The notes under the pieces: model-generated | What the model saw: only the letters and a program-made list of their open reading frames with translations | What the model was told of the DNA's origin: nothing | Databases searched by the model: none | Position numbers and translations under genes: made by a program | Assembly: GCF_022690685.1 (NCBI RefSeq) | Contig: NZ_JALCYY010000029.1 | Coordinates: forward strand, 1 to 64,000 | DNA length: 64,000 nt | Direction: 5' to 3' | DNA from: Anaeromyxobacter terrae | Lineage (GTDB): Bacteria; Myxococcota; Myxococcia; Myxococcales; Anaeromyxobacteraceae | Shown here: positions 24,492 through 33,125 of the stretch, piece after piece | Layout: the number at the start of each line of letters is the position of its first letter | How positions within the stretch are numbered: position 1 is the first letter of the stretch

Positions 24492-26063
24492 ATGGGAAAC
24501 CCCACCGGCTGGAAGCCCAGCATGGAGAAGGACGCGAAGACGACGACCGCCGCGCACGCCGAGGTCGGCGCGGGCGGCGCGACGCGCGGGATCGTGCACG
24601 AGGAGCCGCTCCTGTTCGAGCGCGGCTCGACCGGGCGGAGCGGCGTGTCGCTCCCCGCGGCGGGCGGCGACTTCGACCCCGCGCGCGAGCTCCCGGCCGC
24701 GCTGCTGCGCGGCGGCGTGGAGGGGATGCCGGAGATCTCCGAGCTCGAGGTGGTCCGCCACTTCACCCGCATGTCCTCGTGGAACCACGGGATCGACACC
24801 GGCTTCTACCCGCTCGGTTCGTGCACCATGAAGTACAACCCGAAGTCGAGCGAGGCGCTCGCGCGCCTGCCCGGCTTCGCGAACGTGCACCCGCTCGCGC
24901 CCGCGGAGCTCGCCCAGGGCGCGCTCGAGCTCATGTACCGGCTCGAGCGGGCGCTCTCGGAGATCGCCGGGTTCGACCAGACGACGCTCGCGCCGGCGGC
25001 CGGGGCCCAGGGCGAGCTGTGCGGGCTCATGCTCATCCGCGCCTACCACCAGGCGCACGGCAACCCGCGCAAGAAGGTGCTCATCCCCGACACCGCGCAC
25101 GGGACGAACCCGGCGTCGTCGGCGCTGAACGGCTACGAGGTCGTGCAGCTTTCGTCGGGCGCGGATGGCCGGCTCCATCCGGAGACGGTGAAGGCGGCGA
25201 TGGACGAGGACGTCGCCGCGATCATGATCACGAACCCCAACACCCTCGGGATCTTCGAGAGCCACATCGCGGAGATCGCCGAGATCGTCCACGCCAAGGG
25301 CGGCCTCGTGTACGGCGACGGCGCGAACATGAACGCGCTGCTCGGCGTCGCGCGCCCGGGCGACATGGGGTTCGACGTCATGCAGTACAACCTGCACAAG
25401 ACGTTCGCGACGCCGCACGGCGGCGGCGGCCCGGGCTCCGGGCCGGTCGGCGTGAAGGCCGAGCTCGCGCCCTTCCTCCCCCTCCCCGCCGTCGTGAAGG
25501 AGGGCGAGCGGTACCGCCTCGTCGTGGACCCGAAGGAGCGCCCGCAGACGATCGGAAAGCTCCGCGAGTTCTGGGGCAACTTCGGGATGTTCGTCCGCGC
25601 CTGGGCCCTCATCCGCGAGTACGGCCCGGAGGGCGTGGCGCAGACCGGGAAGCTCGCGGTGCTGAACGCCAACTACCTCCGCAAGCTCCTCCAGGGCGCC
25701 TACAACCTGCCCTACGAGACCGACTCGCTGCACGAGGTGGTCTTCGACGACAAGCTGCAGAAGGCGCACGGCGTCACGACGATGGACGTCGCGAAGCGCC
25801 TCATCGACCACGGGTTCCACCCGCCGACGGTCTACTTCCCGCTCGTCGTCTCGGGCGCGCTCATGATCGAGCCGACCGAGACCGAGTCGAAGGAGACGCT
25901 CGAGCGGTTCGCCGCGGCGATGAAGGCGATCGCCGAGGAGGCACAGGCGGACCCAGACGCGGTGAAGGCCGCGCCGACCCGGCCCTTCCGCGCGCGCCTC
26001 GACGAGACGCGCGCGGCCCGCAAGCCGATCCTGCGCTGGTCTCCCGGGATGAAGGTCGAATAG
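24492..26063 (+). CDS. gcvPB: Glycine dehydrogenase (decarboxylating) subunit 2
   Basis: C-terminal, PLP-bearing half of glycine decarboxylase. 523 residues. GFYPLGSCTMKYNP, QGELCGLMLIRAYH, IPDTAHGTNPASSA and GDGANMNALLG lead to the PLP site YNLHKTFATPHGGGGPGSGP, with Lys303 the Schiff-base residue. It carries an N-terminal extension of about 40 residues before the conserved core. Last gene of the gcv operon; convergent with mgsA. The gene for L protein (dihydrolipoyl dehydrogenase) is not in the window. Confidence 0.96.
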   Translation: MGNPTGWKPSMEKDAKTTTAAHAEVGAGGATRGIVHEEPLLFERGSTGRSGVSLPAAGGDFDPARELPAALLRGGVEGMPEISELEVVRHFTRMSSWNHGIDTGFYPLGSCTMKYNPKSSEALARLPGFANVHPLAPAELAQGALELMYRLERALSEIAGFDQTTLAPAAGAQGELCGLMLIRAYHQAHGNPRKKVLIPDTAHGTNPASSALNGYEVVQLSSGADGRLHPETVKAAMDEDVAAIMITNPNTLGIFESHIAEIAEIVHAKGGLVYGDGANMNALLGVARPGDMGFDVMQYNLHKTFATPHGGGGPGSGPVGVKAELAPFLPLPAVVKEGERYRLVVDPKERPQTIGKLREFWGNFGMFVRAWALIREYGPEGVAQTGKLAVLNANYLRKLLQGAYNLPYETDSLHEVVFDDKLQKAHGVTTMDVAKRLIDHGFHPPTVYFPLVVSGALMIEPTETESKETLERFAAAMKAIAEEAQADPDAVKAAPTRPFRARLDETRAARKPILRWSPGMKVE

Positions 26064-26118
26064 GGAGACTTCCGGCCCGGTGCGAGGGCGTGGCGTCCCG
26101 CGGGCGCCTCGTCCTCGA

Positions 26119-26601
26119 TCAGTACCCGCGGGCCGCCCGCGCGCGCAGGAACGCCTCGCGGACCGCGGCGTGATCCTCCACGAGCCGATCGTACTCGCCG
26201 TGGAACAGCTCCGAGGCGACGATGAAGTCGGCCGTCGCCCGGTTGCAGGCTGTCGGGATGTTGTAGAGCACGGCGATCCGCAGGAGCGCCTTCACGTCGG
26301 GATCGTGGGGCTGCGGCTCGAGCGGATCCCAGAAGAAGATGAGCACGTCGAGCTCGCCGTCTGCGATCTTGGCGCCGACCTGCTGGTCGCCGCCGAGCGG
26401 CCCGCTCTTGAAGCGCGTGATCTTCAGATCCGTCGCGGCCTGCACGATGCCGCCCGTCGTCCCGGTCGCGAACAGCCGGTGCTCCTTGAGCACCTCGCGG
26501 TTGTACTTCACCCACTCGAGGAGGTCGTCCTTCCGGCTGTCGTGCGCGATGAGCACGACGTTCTTCACACCTTCCATCTTGACGCGCCGCGTCTGGTCCA
26601 T
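26119..26601 (-). CDS. mgsA: Methylglyoxal synthase
   Basis: Converts dihydroxyacetone phosphate to methylglyoxal and phosphate, a bypass that relieves phosphosugar stress. About 160 residues from ATG 26599-26601; ATG 26575-26577 would give 152, equal to the E. coli enzyme. LIAHDSRKDDLLEWV, FATGTTGG, SGPLGGDQQVGA (catalytic Asp) and LIFFWDPLEPQPHDPDVKAL are conserved, and TACNRATADFI follows. Start choice is uncertain because neither ATG has a strong site. Follows the TonB-like gene with an 83-base gap. Confidence 0.93.
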   Translation of the reverse strand: MDQTRRVKMEGVKNVVLIAHDSRKDDLLEWVKYNREVLKEHRLFATGTTGGIVQAATDLKITRFKSGPLGGDQQVGAKIADGELDVLIFFWDPLEPQPHDPDVKALLRIAVLYNIPTACNRATADFIVASELFHGEYDRLVEDHAAVREAFLRARAARGY

Positions 26602-26684
26602 CCGAGGCGATATACCGCATCTGCCGCAGCGGGACATGGCGCGTTTGGTGACACCTGGAGGAGCGCCCGGGCGAGCGGCCGCCC

Positions 26685-27833
26685 TCAGGGTCGCGGCGAG
26701 GCAGGCAGCGCGAAGCGCGGACGCGCCTCGTCCCACGCGAGCTCGAAGCGCCAGCGCGCGAGCAGGATCCGACCGTCCCGGCCGACGAGGGCGCGGGGCG
26801 GGTTCGGGAACGGCGACGCGGCGCGGATCGCGCGCACCACCTCGCGGTCGTAGAAGTCGAGCCCCGAGCTCGCCACGAGGCGCACGTCGCGCACGTCGCC
26901 CGCCGGCTCGAGCACGATGTCCACCGTCGTGCCGCGGGTCCGCCGGCCGTAGCGCTGCGAGGCGGGGTCACGCGCGTCCCAGGCGCGGTTCGGTTCCCAC
27001 TCGCGTGCGATCGCGCGCTTCACGCGCAGGAAGAACTCGGCGAAGCGGAAGCGCCGCGTGTTGAGCCCCGTCGCGTCGCCCTCCTCCACGTCGGGGAGCC
27101 GTTCGCCGGGCCCGCCGGCGAGCCGCTCGAACGTCGCCGCCGTGGGCAGGAGGCGCGGATCGTATGGGCCGGCGCCGCGCGCGCCGCCCTCCCCCGCCGC
27201 GCGGGATCCGGCCGGGGCGCGCTCGGAGGAGCCGGAGGGACGAGACGGACCGTCGCCCTCCGGCGCCGGCGCGAGCGCGGCCCGCGCGCGCGCGACCGCA
27301 TCGACCGGGGCCTTCCGCGCGGCCGGCAACCCCTCTCGCCCGGGCACGGAGGCCTCGGACCTGCCGCCGTCGCCGCGCTCCCGCAGCCCCTGCACGCCTT
27401 CGCCGGGCGTGGGCCGCGCGAGCGGCGTATCCCACTGGCGCTTTCCGGCCTCACGCGACTGGACGTCTCGCGGGGCGGTGCCGTCGTGATCGGAGAGGAA
27501 CCGCCACCGCTCGGGCGCGCGCCGATCCGCCGAGGGCGGGGCGGCGACGACCTCGCCGCTCGGGTCAGGGCGTGCGACGACCGGCGTCGACCGCGGCGGG
27601 GGGCTCGCGGGCTCGGGCTCGGGCCCCGCGCGCTCACCGGACACGAGGCGGTTCGCGCGCCAGCGCTCTCCGGACACCACGGCGAACCCGACGCGTGCGG
27701 CCGACGCCCGGCGGCCGAGCGTGAACGCGCCGGCCGAGTGGAGCGCGGCGAGCGCGGCCGCGTTCAGGGCCAGCGCGAGGAGGACACGACGGCGCGGAGG
27801 ACCGGCCGCTCGCGCGCTTCCCTGCCGATGGAT
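26685..27833 (-). CDS. TonB-family C-terminal domain protein with irregular 5' end
   Basis: The last ~110 residues are a TonB/TolA C-terminal-like domain (FRFAEFFLRVKRAIAREWEP, TVDIVLEPAGDVRDVRLVAS, SPFPNPPRALV), after a long Pro/Arg/Ala linker. In the same frame a basic residue cluster and a hydrophobic anchor (RRRVLLALALNAAALAALHS, about 27730-27790) stand just where a TonB protein should begin. Yet no ATG, GTG or TTG occurs in frame between the first GTG at 27678-27680 and the in-frame TGA at 27951-27953. The start given here (near an ATC at 27831-27833) is a placeholder. Either the start is non-standard or a one-base indel separates it from GTG 27866-27868. Paralogue of the next gene upstream. 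Confidence 0.6.
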   Translation of the reverse strand: MHRQGSARAAGPPRRRVLLALALNAAALAALHSAGAFTLGRRASAARVGFAVVSGERWRANRLVSGERAGPEPEPASPPPRSTPVVARPDPSGEVVAAPPSADRRAPERWRFLSDHDGTAPRDVQSREAGKRQWDTPLARPTPGEGVQGLRERGDGGRSEASVPGREGLPAARKAPVDAVARARAALAPAPEGDGPSRPSGSSERAPAGSRAAGEGGARGAGPYDPRLLPTAATFERLAGGPGERLPDVEEGDATGLNTRRFRFAEFFLRVKRAIAREWEPNRAWDARDPASQRYGRRTRGTTVDIVLEPAGDVRDVRLVASSGLDFYDREVVRAIRAASPFPNPPRALVGRDGRILLARWRFELAWDEARPRFALPASPRP

Positions 27834-27950
27834 GAGGTGGGCACGCGGAGTGGAAACACCGCACGCACCTCGATTCCTGCCCGCACTCGCGGGGCGCGCC
27901 GCCGCCCTCCGCCTCGCCCCGGCTTCACGCGCGGGCGGGCGAACGTCCGG

Positions 27951-29168
27951 TCACTGCTCCGGGCGCTCCCACATCACGAACGGGCGCCGATCGGACGGGT
28001 AGAGCGTGAAGACGAACGGGACGCGGGTCGTAGGCTCGGAGCCGAACAGGCCGCCGGGCGGGTTCGGGAACGGCTGCGCCTGCCGCACGGACGCCATCGC
28101 GACGCGATCGAAGAAGTCGACGTTCGACGACTGAAGCACGGACAGATCGGTCACGTGGCCGGCACGATCGAGCGTGACGCCCACCACCACCGTCCGCTCC
28201 TTGTAGAAGAAGTGCTTGAACTCCGGGTCGCGCTCGCGGACGGCGGCGCGCACACGCGGGTACCAGTCCGCGCCGATCTCGCGACGGAGCTGGTTGAAGA
28301 ACGTGGCGTACTTGAACTCGCGGGTGTTGAGCGCGGTGACGTCGCCCTCCTCCGCCTCGCGGAAGCCGTCCATGTTCGGACCCCCCGCGAGCCGCGCGAG
28401 CGTGTCCTGGCCGAGGGACAGGTCCGGGCGCTTCTGCCCCTGCAGCTTGTCGGAGCCGTCCCCTGGCGAACCCGGCAGCTCGGGTGAGGGTGCCCCCTGC
28501 TCGGTCCGCTCCTTCCGCTGCTGCTGCTCCAGCGGGATCTCGCCGCCCGCGCTGGGCGCCAGGGCGAGCTTCTCCTGCTCCCGCTTCTGCTCCTGCTGCT
28601 GCTGCGGCGGGCGCGGGCGGTCCGCGCCCGTGCCCCGCTGGCCGGGGACGCCTTCCTTCGCCTCGGTCTTCTTCTCCGCACGGCCACCCTCACCCGACGC
28701 CTGGCGCCCAGGCGATCCGGGCGACGGCCGAGAGAGGAGGTTCGGCGAGTTGCCGGCGTAGCGCGAGACGGTCTCCTTCTCGACTCGCCGGTCCCGCTCG
28801 GACAGGTAGCGGCTGTCCTTCGGCGCAGCGTTCTCCCCCGGCGCGTCCGGCGCGAGCTCGACCACCTTGCCGTCGGGACGACGCTCCGGCTGCGGCGGTG
28901 GCACCGGCGGCGCGGGCGTGGCGACGCGCGGAGGCGGCGGAGGCCGGCTACCCACGGCGCGGTTCGCGTCCCACTCCGCCTGCGACAGGTGCGTGAGCGC
29001 GACGGGCCGGGCCGGCCCGGGCGCACGGAACGCGAACGCGCCGACCGAGAGGAGCGCCCACACGAGGAGCGTGTTCGCGCCGAGCGAGAGCGCGATCGCG
29101 AGGAGCGTACGGACCCCGAGACGGTCGCGGCGGATGCGGCGCCGGAGGCGTGAGCGGGTCGGCGTCAT
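27951..29168 (-). CDS. TonB-family energy-transducer-like protein
   Basis: 405 residues. A basic N-terminus is followed by a single membrane anchor at about 20-46 (TLLAIALSLGANTLLVWALL). A long periplasmic linker of Pro, Gln, Glu and Lys comes next (PPPPPRVATPAPPVPPPQPE, QQQQEQKREQEK). A TonB/TolA-type C-terminal domain occupies the last ~115 residues (TREFKYATFFNQLRREIGAD, VVVGVTLDRAGHVTDLSVLQ, AQPFPNPPGGLFG). It would couple inner-membrane energy to an outer-membrane partner; exbB/exbD are not nearby. The phrase EEGDVTALNTREFKYA is shared with the downstream paralogue. ATG 29166-29168 chosen because the anchor starts there. Confidence 0.8.
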   Translation of the reverse strand: MTPTRSRLRRRIRRDRLGVRTLLAIALSLGANTLLVWALLSVGAFAFRAPGPARPVALTHLSQAEWDANRAVGSRPPPPPRVATPAPPVPPPQPERRPDGKVVELAPDAPGENAAPKDSRYLSERDRRVEKETVSRYAGNSPNLLSRPSPGSPGRQASGEGGRAEKKTEAKEGVPGQRGTGADRPRPPQQQQEQKREQEKLALAPSAGGEIPLEQQQRKERTEQGAPSPELPGSPGDGSDKLQGQKRPDLSLGQDTLARLAGGPNMDGFREAEEGDVTALNTREFKYATFFNQLRREIGADWYPRVRAAVRERDPEFKHFFYKERTVVVGVTLDRAGHVTDLSVLQSSNVDFFDRVAMASVRQAQPFPNPPGGLFGSEPTTRVPFVFTLYPSDRRPFVMWERPEQ

Positions 29169-29279
29169 GGTTCCCGGAGAATGTAACAGAGCGCCTCCCC
29201 GTTTCCTCCCGTGTGCGCGTCCTGCCCGCCGCCAGCGCGGTTGACCTGCCGGCCGGAGGCCGGTAAACAGCGCGCGGCG

Positions 29280-31196
29280 ATGCGCGCCGAGCAAGACATG
29301 CGGCCGTCGCCTGCCCGGCCTCCCGTCAGGGTACGACGTGCCGCCCTGGCGGTGATCGCCACCCTGCTCGCCTCCTATGCAGCCGTCCAGGCGGCCGTCC
29401 GCCTGCCCGCCGTCGAGCGCTGGTTGCGCGAGCGCATCGCCGCGGAGCTCCGCGCGCGCGTCGGGGAGGTCACGGTCGCGCCCGGCGTCTCCATCGACCC
29501 GCTCTTCCGCGCGACCTTCGGCCCGGTCACCGTTCCCGGCGCGAGCGCGCGAGAGCCGCTCGTCCGGATCGACCGCGTCGCCGTCCGCCCGAGCCTCCTC
29601 GGGCTCCTGCGCGGCCGGGTGGAGCCCGCCTCCATCCGGCTCTCGGGCATCCGCGTGTCGCCCGGCCCGCGCGGGCGCGCGCTCCGCGCGTTCCTCGATC
29701 GGCGGCCGCGTCCAGGCGCGGTCGCGGACCCGCGCTCGTCGACGCCACCGCGTCCCCGCCCCGCGCCTCAGTCGCCGCTCCCGGTGGTCCACCTGCGCGG
29801 GCTCGTCGTGGTGCTTCCCCTCGGACGGGGGCAGGCAGAGCTCGGCCCGCTGGACGCCGATCTCACCGCCGCGCGCGAGGCGGCGGGCGCGTCGTTCGCG
29901 CTCTCGCTGCGCGCACCGGGCGGCGGCAGCGGGCAGCTCACTGCGCAGACGATCGGCGACGACCGCTGGCGCGCTCGCCTCCGGCTCGAACGCCTCTCCC
30001 CGATCCTCCTCCCGCCGCAGCTGCGCGATGGCCCCGCGACGCTGAGCGACGGCGTCGTCGCGCTCGAGCTCGACGCCGAGTCGGACGGTGACCTCTCGCA
30101 CGTCGACGCGCGGGTGCGCGCATCCGGCGAGCGGCTGTTCGTCTCAGGCGAGCGCGTCGCGGACGAGCCGCTCGGCCCGTTCAAGCTCGGCGCCGAGGGC
30201 TCCGTCACCTGGGACGCGGCGGAGCGGCGCGTCGCGTTCCGGGACGGCGTCCTCTCGCTCGGCGCGGCGCTGCGCGTCGCCCTGGCGGCGGAGGCCCGGC
30301 TCGGGTCGGGGGTGCCCTTCACGGCCTCCTTCCGCGCCGACGGCGCCGACTGGACGGCCCTCGTCGCGGCGCTGCCCCCGGCGCTCGCCCCGCCTCCCGA
30401 GGCGCCGCGCCCGCGCGGCACCTTCGACGCGCACCTCGACGTCTCCGGGCCGCTGCTCGCGCCCGCAGCCTGGACCCTCGGCGCGGGGCTCGACCTCACG
30501 CGGATGCGCGAGGCCTCGAGGGCGGGCGAGCCCGTCGCGCTGCGCCGCCCCTTCCCCTACCAGCCGGTGAACGGCGACGGAGAGCGCGGCCGCGCGTTCG
30601 AGATCGGGCCGCGCACCCCGACCTTCGTTCCCATCGCCGAGCTCCCCGAGCACGTCGTCCGCGCGGTGACCACGAGCGAGGACGGCGGCTTCTTCGGCCA
30701 CCCCGGCTTCGACTTCACCGAGCTGGCGGACGCGTTCGCCCGGGGCGCCGAGGAGGGACGCGTCGTCCGGGGCGGCTCGACCATCACGCAGCAGCTCGCG
30801 AAGAACCTGTACCTCTCGCGCGAGAAGACCCTCGCCCGGAAGATCCGCGAGGCGGCGATCACGATCGCGCTCGAGGCGACCGTCCCGAAGGCGCGGCTGC
30901 TCGAGATCTACCTGAACCTCGTCGAGTGGGGCCCGGGCGTCTTCGGCATCGGGGCGGCCGCGCAGCACTGGTTCGGGAAGGACGCCCGCGAGCTCACCGC
31001 GAAGGAGGCCGCGTTCCTCGCCTCCATCATCCCGAACCCGATCCGCTACCACGGCATGCGCGCGCGGGGCAGCCCGAGCGACGCGTGGGAGCAGCGGGTC
31101 GAGCACATCCTGCTCAAGATGACCGAGCAGGGCGCGCTCTCCGACGAGGATCTCCTCCGGGCGCTGTCGGAGCCGATCGTCTTCCGCGAAGGTTAG
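29280..31196 (+). CDS. Membrane-anchored GT51 peptidoglycan glycosyltransferase with AsmA-like front half
   Basis: 638 residues from ATG 29280 (ATG 29298 is possible). A membrane anchor at about 22-40 is followed by ~390 residues of beta-rich sequence (RVEPASIRLSGIRVSPG, GPVTVPGASAREPLVRIDRV) resembling AsmA/DUF748 lipid-transfer-like proteins. The last ~200 residues are a GT51 domain: TTSEDGGFFGHPGFD with catalytic Glu467, GGSTITQQLAKNLYLSREKT, EIYLNLVEWGPGVFGI, AAFLASIIPNP. There is no transpeptidase domain, so catalysis would be like MtgA, polymerising lipid II. The front half is the unusual part. Divergent from the TonB-like gene, 111 bases away. Confidence 0.85.
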   Translation: MRAEQDMRPSPARPPVRVRRAALAVIATLLASYAAVQAAVRLPAVERWLRERIAAELRARVGEVTVAPGVSIDPLFRATFGPVTVPGASAREPLVRIDRVAVRPSLLGLLRGRVEPASIRLSGIRVSPGPRGRALRAFLDRRPRPGAVADPRSSTPPRPRPAPQSPLPVVHLRGLVVVLPLGRGQAELGPLDADLTAAREAAGASFALSLRAPGGGSGQLTAQTIGDDRWRARLRLERLSPILLPPQLRDGPATLSDGVVALELDAESDGDLSHVDARVRASGERLFVSGERVADEPLGPFKLGAEGSVTWDAAERRVAFRDGVLSLGAALRVALAAEARLGSGVPFTASFRADGADWTALVAALPPALAPPPEAPRPRGTFDAHLDVSGPLLAPAAWTLGAGLDLTRMREASRAGEPVALRRPFPYQPVNGDGERGRAFEIGPRTPTFVPIAELPEHVVRAVTTSEDGGFFGHPGFDFTELADAFARGAEEGRVVRGGSTITQQLAKNLYLSREKTLARKIREAAITIALEATVPKARLLEIYLNLVEWGPGVFGIGAAAQHWFGKDARELTAKEAAFLASIIPNPIRYHGMRARGSPSDAWEQRVEHILLKMTEQGALSDEDLLRALSEPIVFREG

Positions 31197-31208
31197 GCGG
31201 CCGATCGG

Positions 31209-31247
31209 GATTCGCGAACGAGCGAGCGATGCGAGCCCGCCTGGGCG
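31209..31247. repeat. Dispersed convergent-intergenic repeat, fragment
   Basis: GATTCGCGAACGAGCG..GCGAGCCCGCCTGGGCG matches the outer end of copy C (61791-61832: GATTCGGAAAC..AACGAGCG..GCGAGCCCGCCGGGGCG). It lies just after the GT51 stop, between convergent genes. Match judged by eye. Confidence 0.45.
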
Positions 31248-31269
31248 CCCAGCGCGGCGGCGGCGCGGA

Positions 31270-32403
31270 TCACGCGCCCACGCCGCGGAGCGTCCCGGCG
31301 CCGCCGGTCCCGCGCTGCCCGCCGGCTCGTCCCCGTCCGCGGTAGCGCTCCCAGCCGAGCGAGATCGCCCAGGTGAGCGCGACCATCGCGGCGATGCCGA
31401 GGACCGTCGCGGGGAAGGAGAGCGCTCGCTTCACCGGCGACGCGAGCGCGCCGTAGGTGAGCTCGACCGACGCGATGTACCCCACGAGCGACTGGCGCCC
31501 GAGCAGCGTCAGCCAGCCGAGGCCGCGCTCCGCCGCGTCCGGCAGGAGCTGGAGCAGGCCCGTGAGGGCGAGGCACACCGCGAGCCGCATCGCGAACCAC
31601 GACGGCGAGGTCCGCCAGAACTGCTGGTACGCGTACACGGGCGCCCAGCGGTCCGCCCACCACCCGAGCGCGAAGAGCGCCGCGGCGAGCCCGAGCCACA
31701 GCCCCGGCCGCTTCTCGCCGCGCGCGAGCGGCGCGACCGCCGCGCCCGCGAGGAGGAAGCCGGCCCAGTTGAACAGGTGGAAGTTCGCGCGCGGCCAGCT
31801 TCCGTAGAGGTACGCGAAGAGGACGTCCACGAGCCGGTTCGGCGCCTGCCGCGCGGCCGTGTCCGCCGCGGCCGCGGCCGCCGGGACGTCGTAGTGGCGC
31901 AGCACGTCGGCGAGGAGCGGCGTCGCGAGCGCGATCGCGAGCGCGGCCGCGCCCGCGAGGAGCGCGCCCACCCGGGCGGGCCTGCCGACCGAGAGGAGCG
32001 CCGACATCAGGAGCCCGACCGCGATGACGTTCAGGACGTCGACGCGGAGGAGATCGGTCCAGCCTCCCTCGCGTCGCCAGGCGCCGCCGACCACCAGCTC
32101 GACCGCGCGGAACCCGTAGGCCACCCCGAGCAGCCAGAGCGCGCGCCGGACCGCCGAGGCGCGTCGGACGGCTGGGGCGATCCCCTTCCGCTCGGCGGCG
32201 GCGTCCGCCAGCGCCTGCGAGAGGCCCGCCATGTACAGGAAGCCCGGGGCGGCGAAGCCACCGAGCATGCGAAGCGCGTGGTACGCGGCCCCGCTGCGCG
32301 CGTCGGGCGCGAGCCAGGCGTCGAGCACGTGCACCTCGACCATGAACAGCACGGCGAGGCCGCGCTGCCAGTCGAGCCAGAGCTTGCGTCGGGAGGCCGT
32401 CAT
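31270..32403 (-). CDS. DUF1624/heparan-glucosaminide N-acetyltransferase-like membrane protein
   Basis: 377 residues with about nine or ten hydrophobic segments. The N-terminal RKLWLDWQRGLAVLFMVEVH and APGFLYMAGLSQALAD resemble the opening of HGSNAT-type transmembrane acyltransferases, which move acyl groups across a membrane onto sugars; the His in VEVHVLD is the likely catalytic counterpart. The C-terminal ~25 residues are a soluble Gly/Arg tail. No neighbour fixes the acceptor. DUF418/acyltransferase-3-like proteins are the main alternative. Confidence 0.7.
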   Translation of the reverse strand: MTASRRKLWLDWQRGLAVLFMVEVHVLDAWLAPDARSGAAYHALRMLGGFAAPGFLYMAGLSQALADAAAERKGIAPAVRRASAVRRALWLLGVAYGFRAVELVVGGAWRREGGWTDLLRVDVLNVIAVGLLMSALLSVGRPARVGALLAGAAALAIALATPLLADVLRHYDVPAAAAAADTAARQAPNRLVDVLFAYLYGSWPRANFHLFNWAGFLLAGAAVAPLARGEKRPGLWLGLAAALFALGWWADRWAPVYAYQQFWRTSPSWFAMRLAVCLALTGLLQLLPDAAERGLGWLTLLGRQSLVGYIASVELTYGALASPVKRALSFPATVLGIAAMVALTWAISLGWERYRGRGRAGGQRGTGGAGTLRGVGA

Positions 32404-32433
32404 CGGGCACCGCTCGGCGCGGCGCGGCGCGGA

Positions 32434-32655
32434 TCACTTGTCGCGGTAGGTGATGCGCCCGCGCGTGAGGTCGTACGGCGACAGCTCGAGCTTCACCCGG
32501 TCGCCCGGGATGATGCGGATGTGGAACTTCTTCATCTTCCCCGAGGCGTAGGCGAGCACCGTCGGGCCCTGGTCCACCTTGACGCGGTACATGCCGCCGG
32601 CGAGGGCCTCCTCGACCGTCCCCTGCACCTCGATGCCGGCTTCCTTCTCGCTCAT
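32434..32655 (-). CDS. infA: Translation initiation factor IF-1
   Basis: 73-residue OB-fold protein binding the ribosomal A site. [40 protein letters not shown] and [11 protein letters not shown] are the IF-1 signature; the common form reads PNAMFRV and KMRKNYIRIL, so this copy is somewhat divergent and may be one of several. It is followed 93 bases upstream on the same strand by the cold-shock gene. Confidence 0.93.
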   Translation of the reverse strand: MSEKEAGIEVQGTVEEALAGGMYRVKVDQGPTVLAYASGKMKKFHIRIIPGDRVKLELSPYDLTRGRITYRDK

Positions 32656-32748
32656 TCAGTCCCTTCTCGTCGTTTGCCGCGCCCGCGCCTGAAGCGCGAG
32701 CGGCCCCGGTGACCCGAGGCCGCTCGATCGTCGCAGAAAGCCCGGGTT

Positions 32749-32949
32749 TTACCGCCGCCGGACGTTCGCCGCCTGAAGCCCCTTGGGGCCCTGGGTGACG
32801 TCGAACTCGACGCGCTCACCCTCCTTCAGGGTGCGAAACCCGTCCATCTCGATGGCGCTGTGGTGGACGAAGACGTCCTCCCCGCCCTCCTGAGAGATGA
32901 ACCCGTAGCCCTTCGCGTCGTTGAACCACTTCACCGTGCCGATCGCCAT
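32749..32949 (-). CDS. Cold-shock family RNA-binding protein
   Basis: 66-residue single OB-fold RNA chaperone. RNP1 KGYGFIS is at about 13-19 and RNP2 VFVHHSAI at about 26-33, with the aromatic Trp9 and Phe10 of [10 protein letters not shown]. It probably melts mRNA structure. A promoter lies about 75 bases upstream of the ATG, and the leader contains a perfect 21-bp palindrome. Which csp paralogue it is cannot be said. Confidence 0.96.
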   Translation of the reverse strand: MAIGTVKWFNDAKGYGFISQEGGEDVFVHHSAIEMDGFRTLKEGERVEFDVTQGPKGLQAANVRRR

Positions 32950-32973
32950 CGCTTCTCTTCCTTCGTCCTGTCA

Positions 32974-32994
32974 CCGGACCGACCGTCGGTCCGG
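32974..32994. promoter_or_regulatory. Perfect 21-bp palindrome in the cold-shock leader
   Basis: Ten-base arms CCGGACCGAC and GTCGGTCCGG flank a single central C. It lies 25 bases upstream of the ATG and within the predicted leader RNA. It could be an operator or a hairpin with a three-base loop near the ribosome site. Confidence 0.6.
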
Positions 32995-33030
32995 GCGGCA
33001 GGGTGGCTCGGACCCCCAGCCTGGGCGCGA

Positions 33031-33060
33031 AATATCCCCGAAATCACCGCGAATCGTCAA
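33031..33060 (-). promoter_or_regulatory. Likely promoter of the cold-shock gene
   Basis: On the minus strand TTGACG (plus 33055-33060), an 18-base spacer and GATATT (33031-33036) in an AT-richer patch. The leader would be about 75 bases. Confidence 0.45.
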
Positions 33061-33125
33061 GCGAACGCGCGTCAAATCGACCGCAAAGAAGTGGACTTTG
33101 GAAGTCCCACGGCACCTGCAAACAT

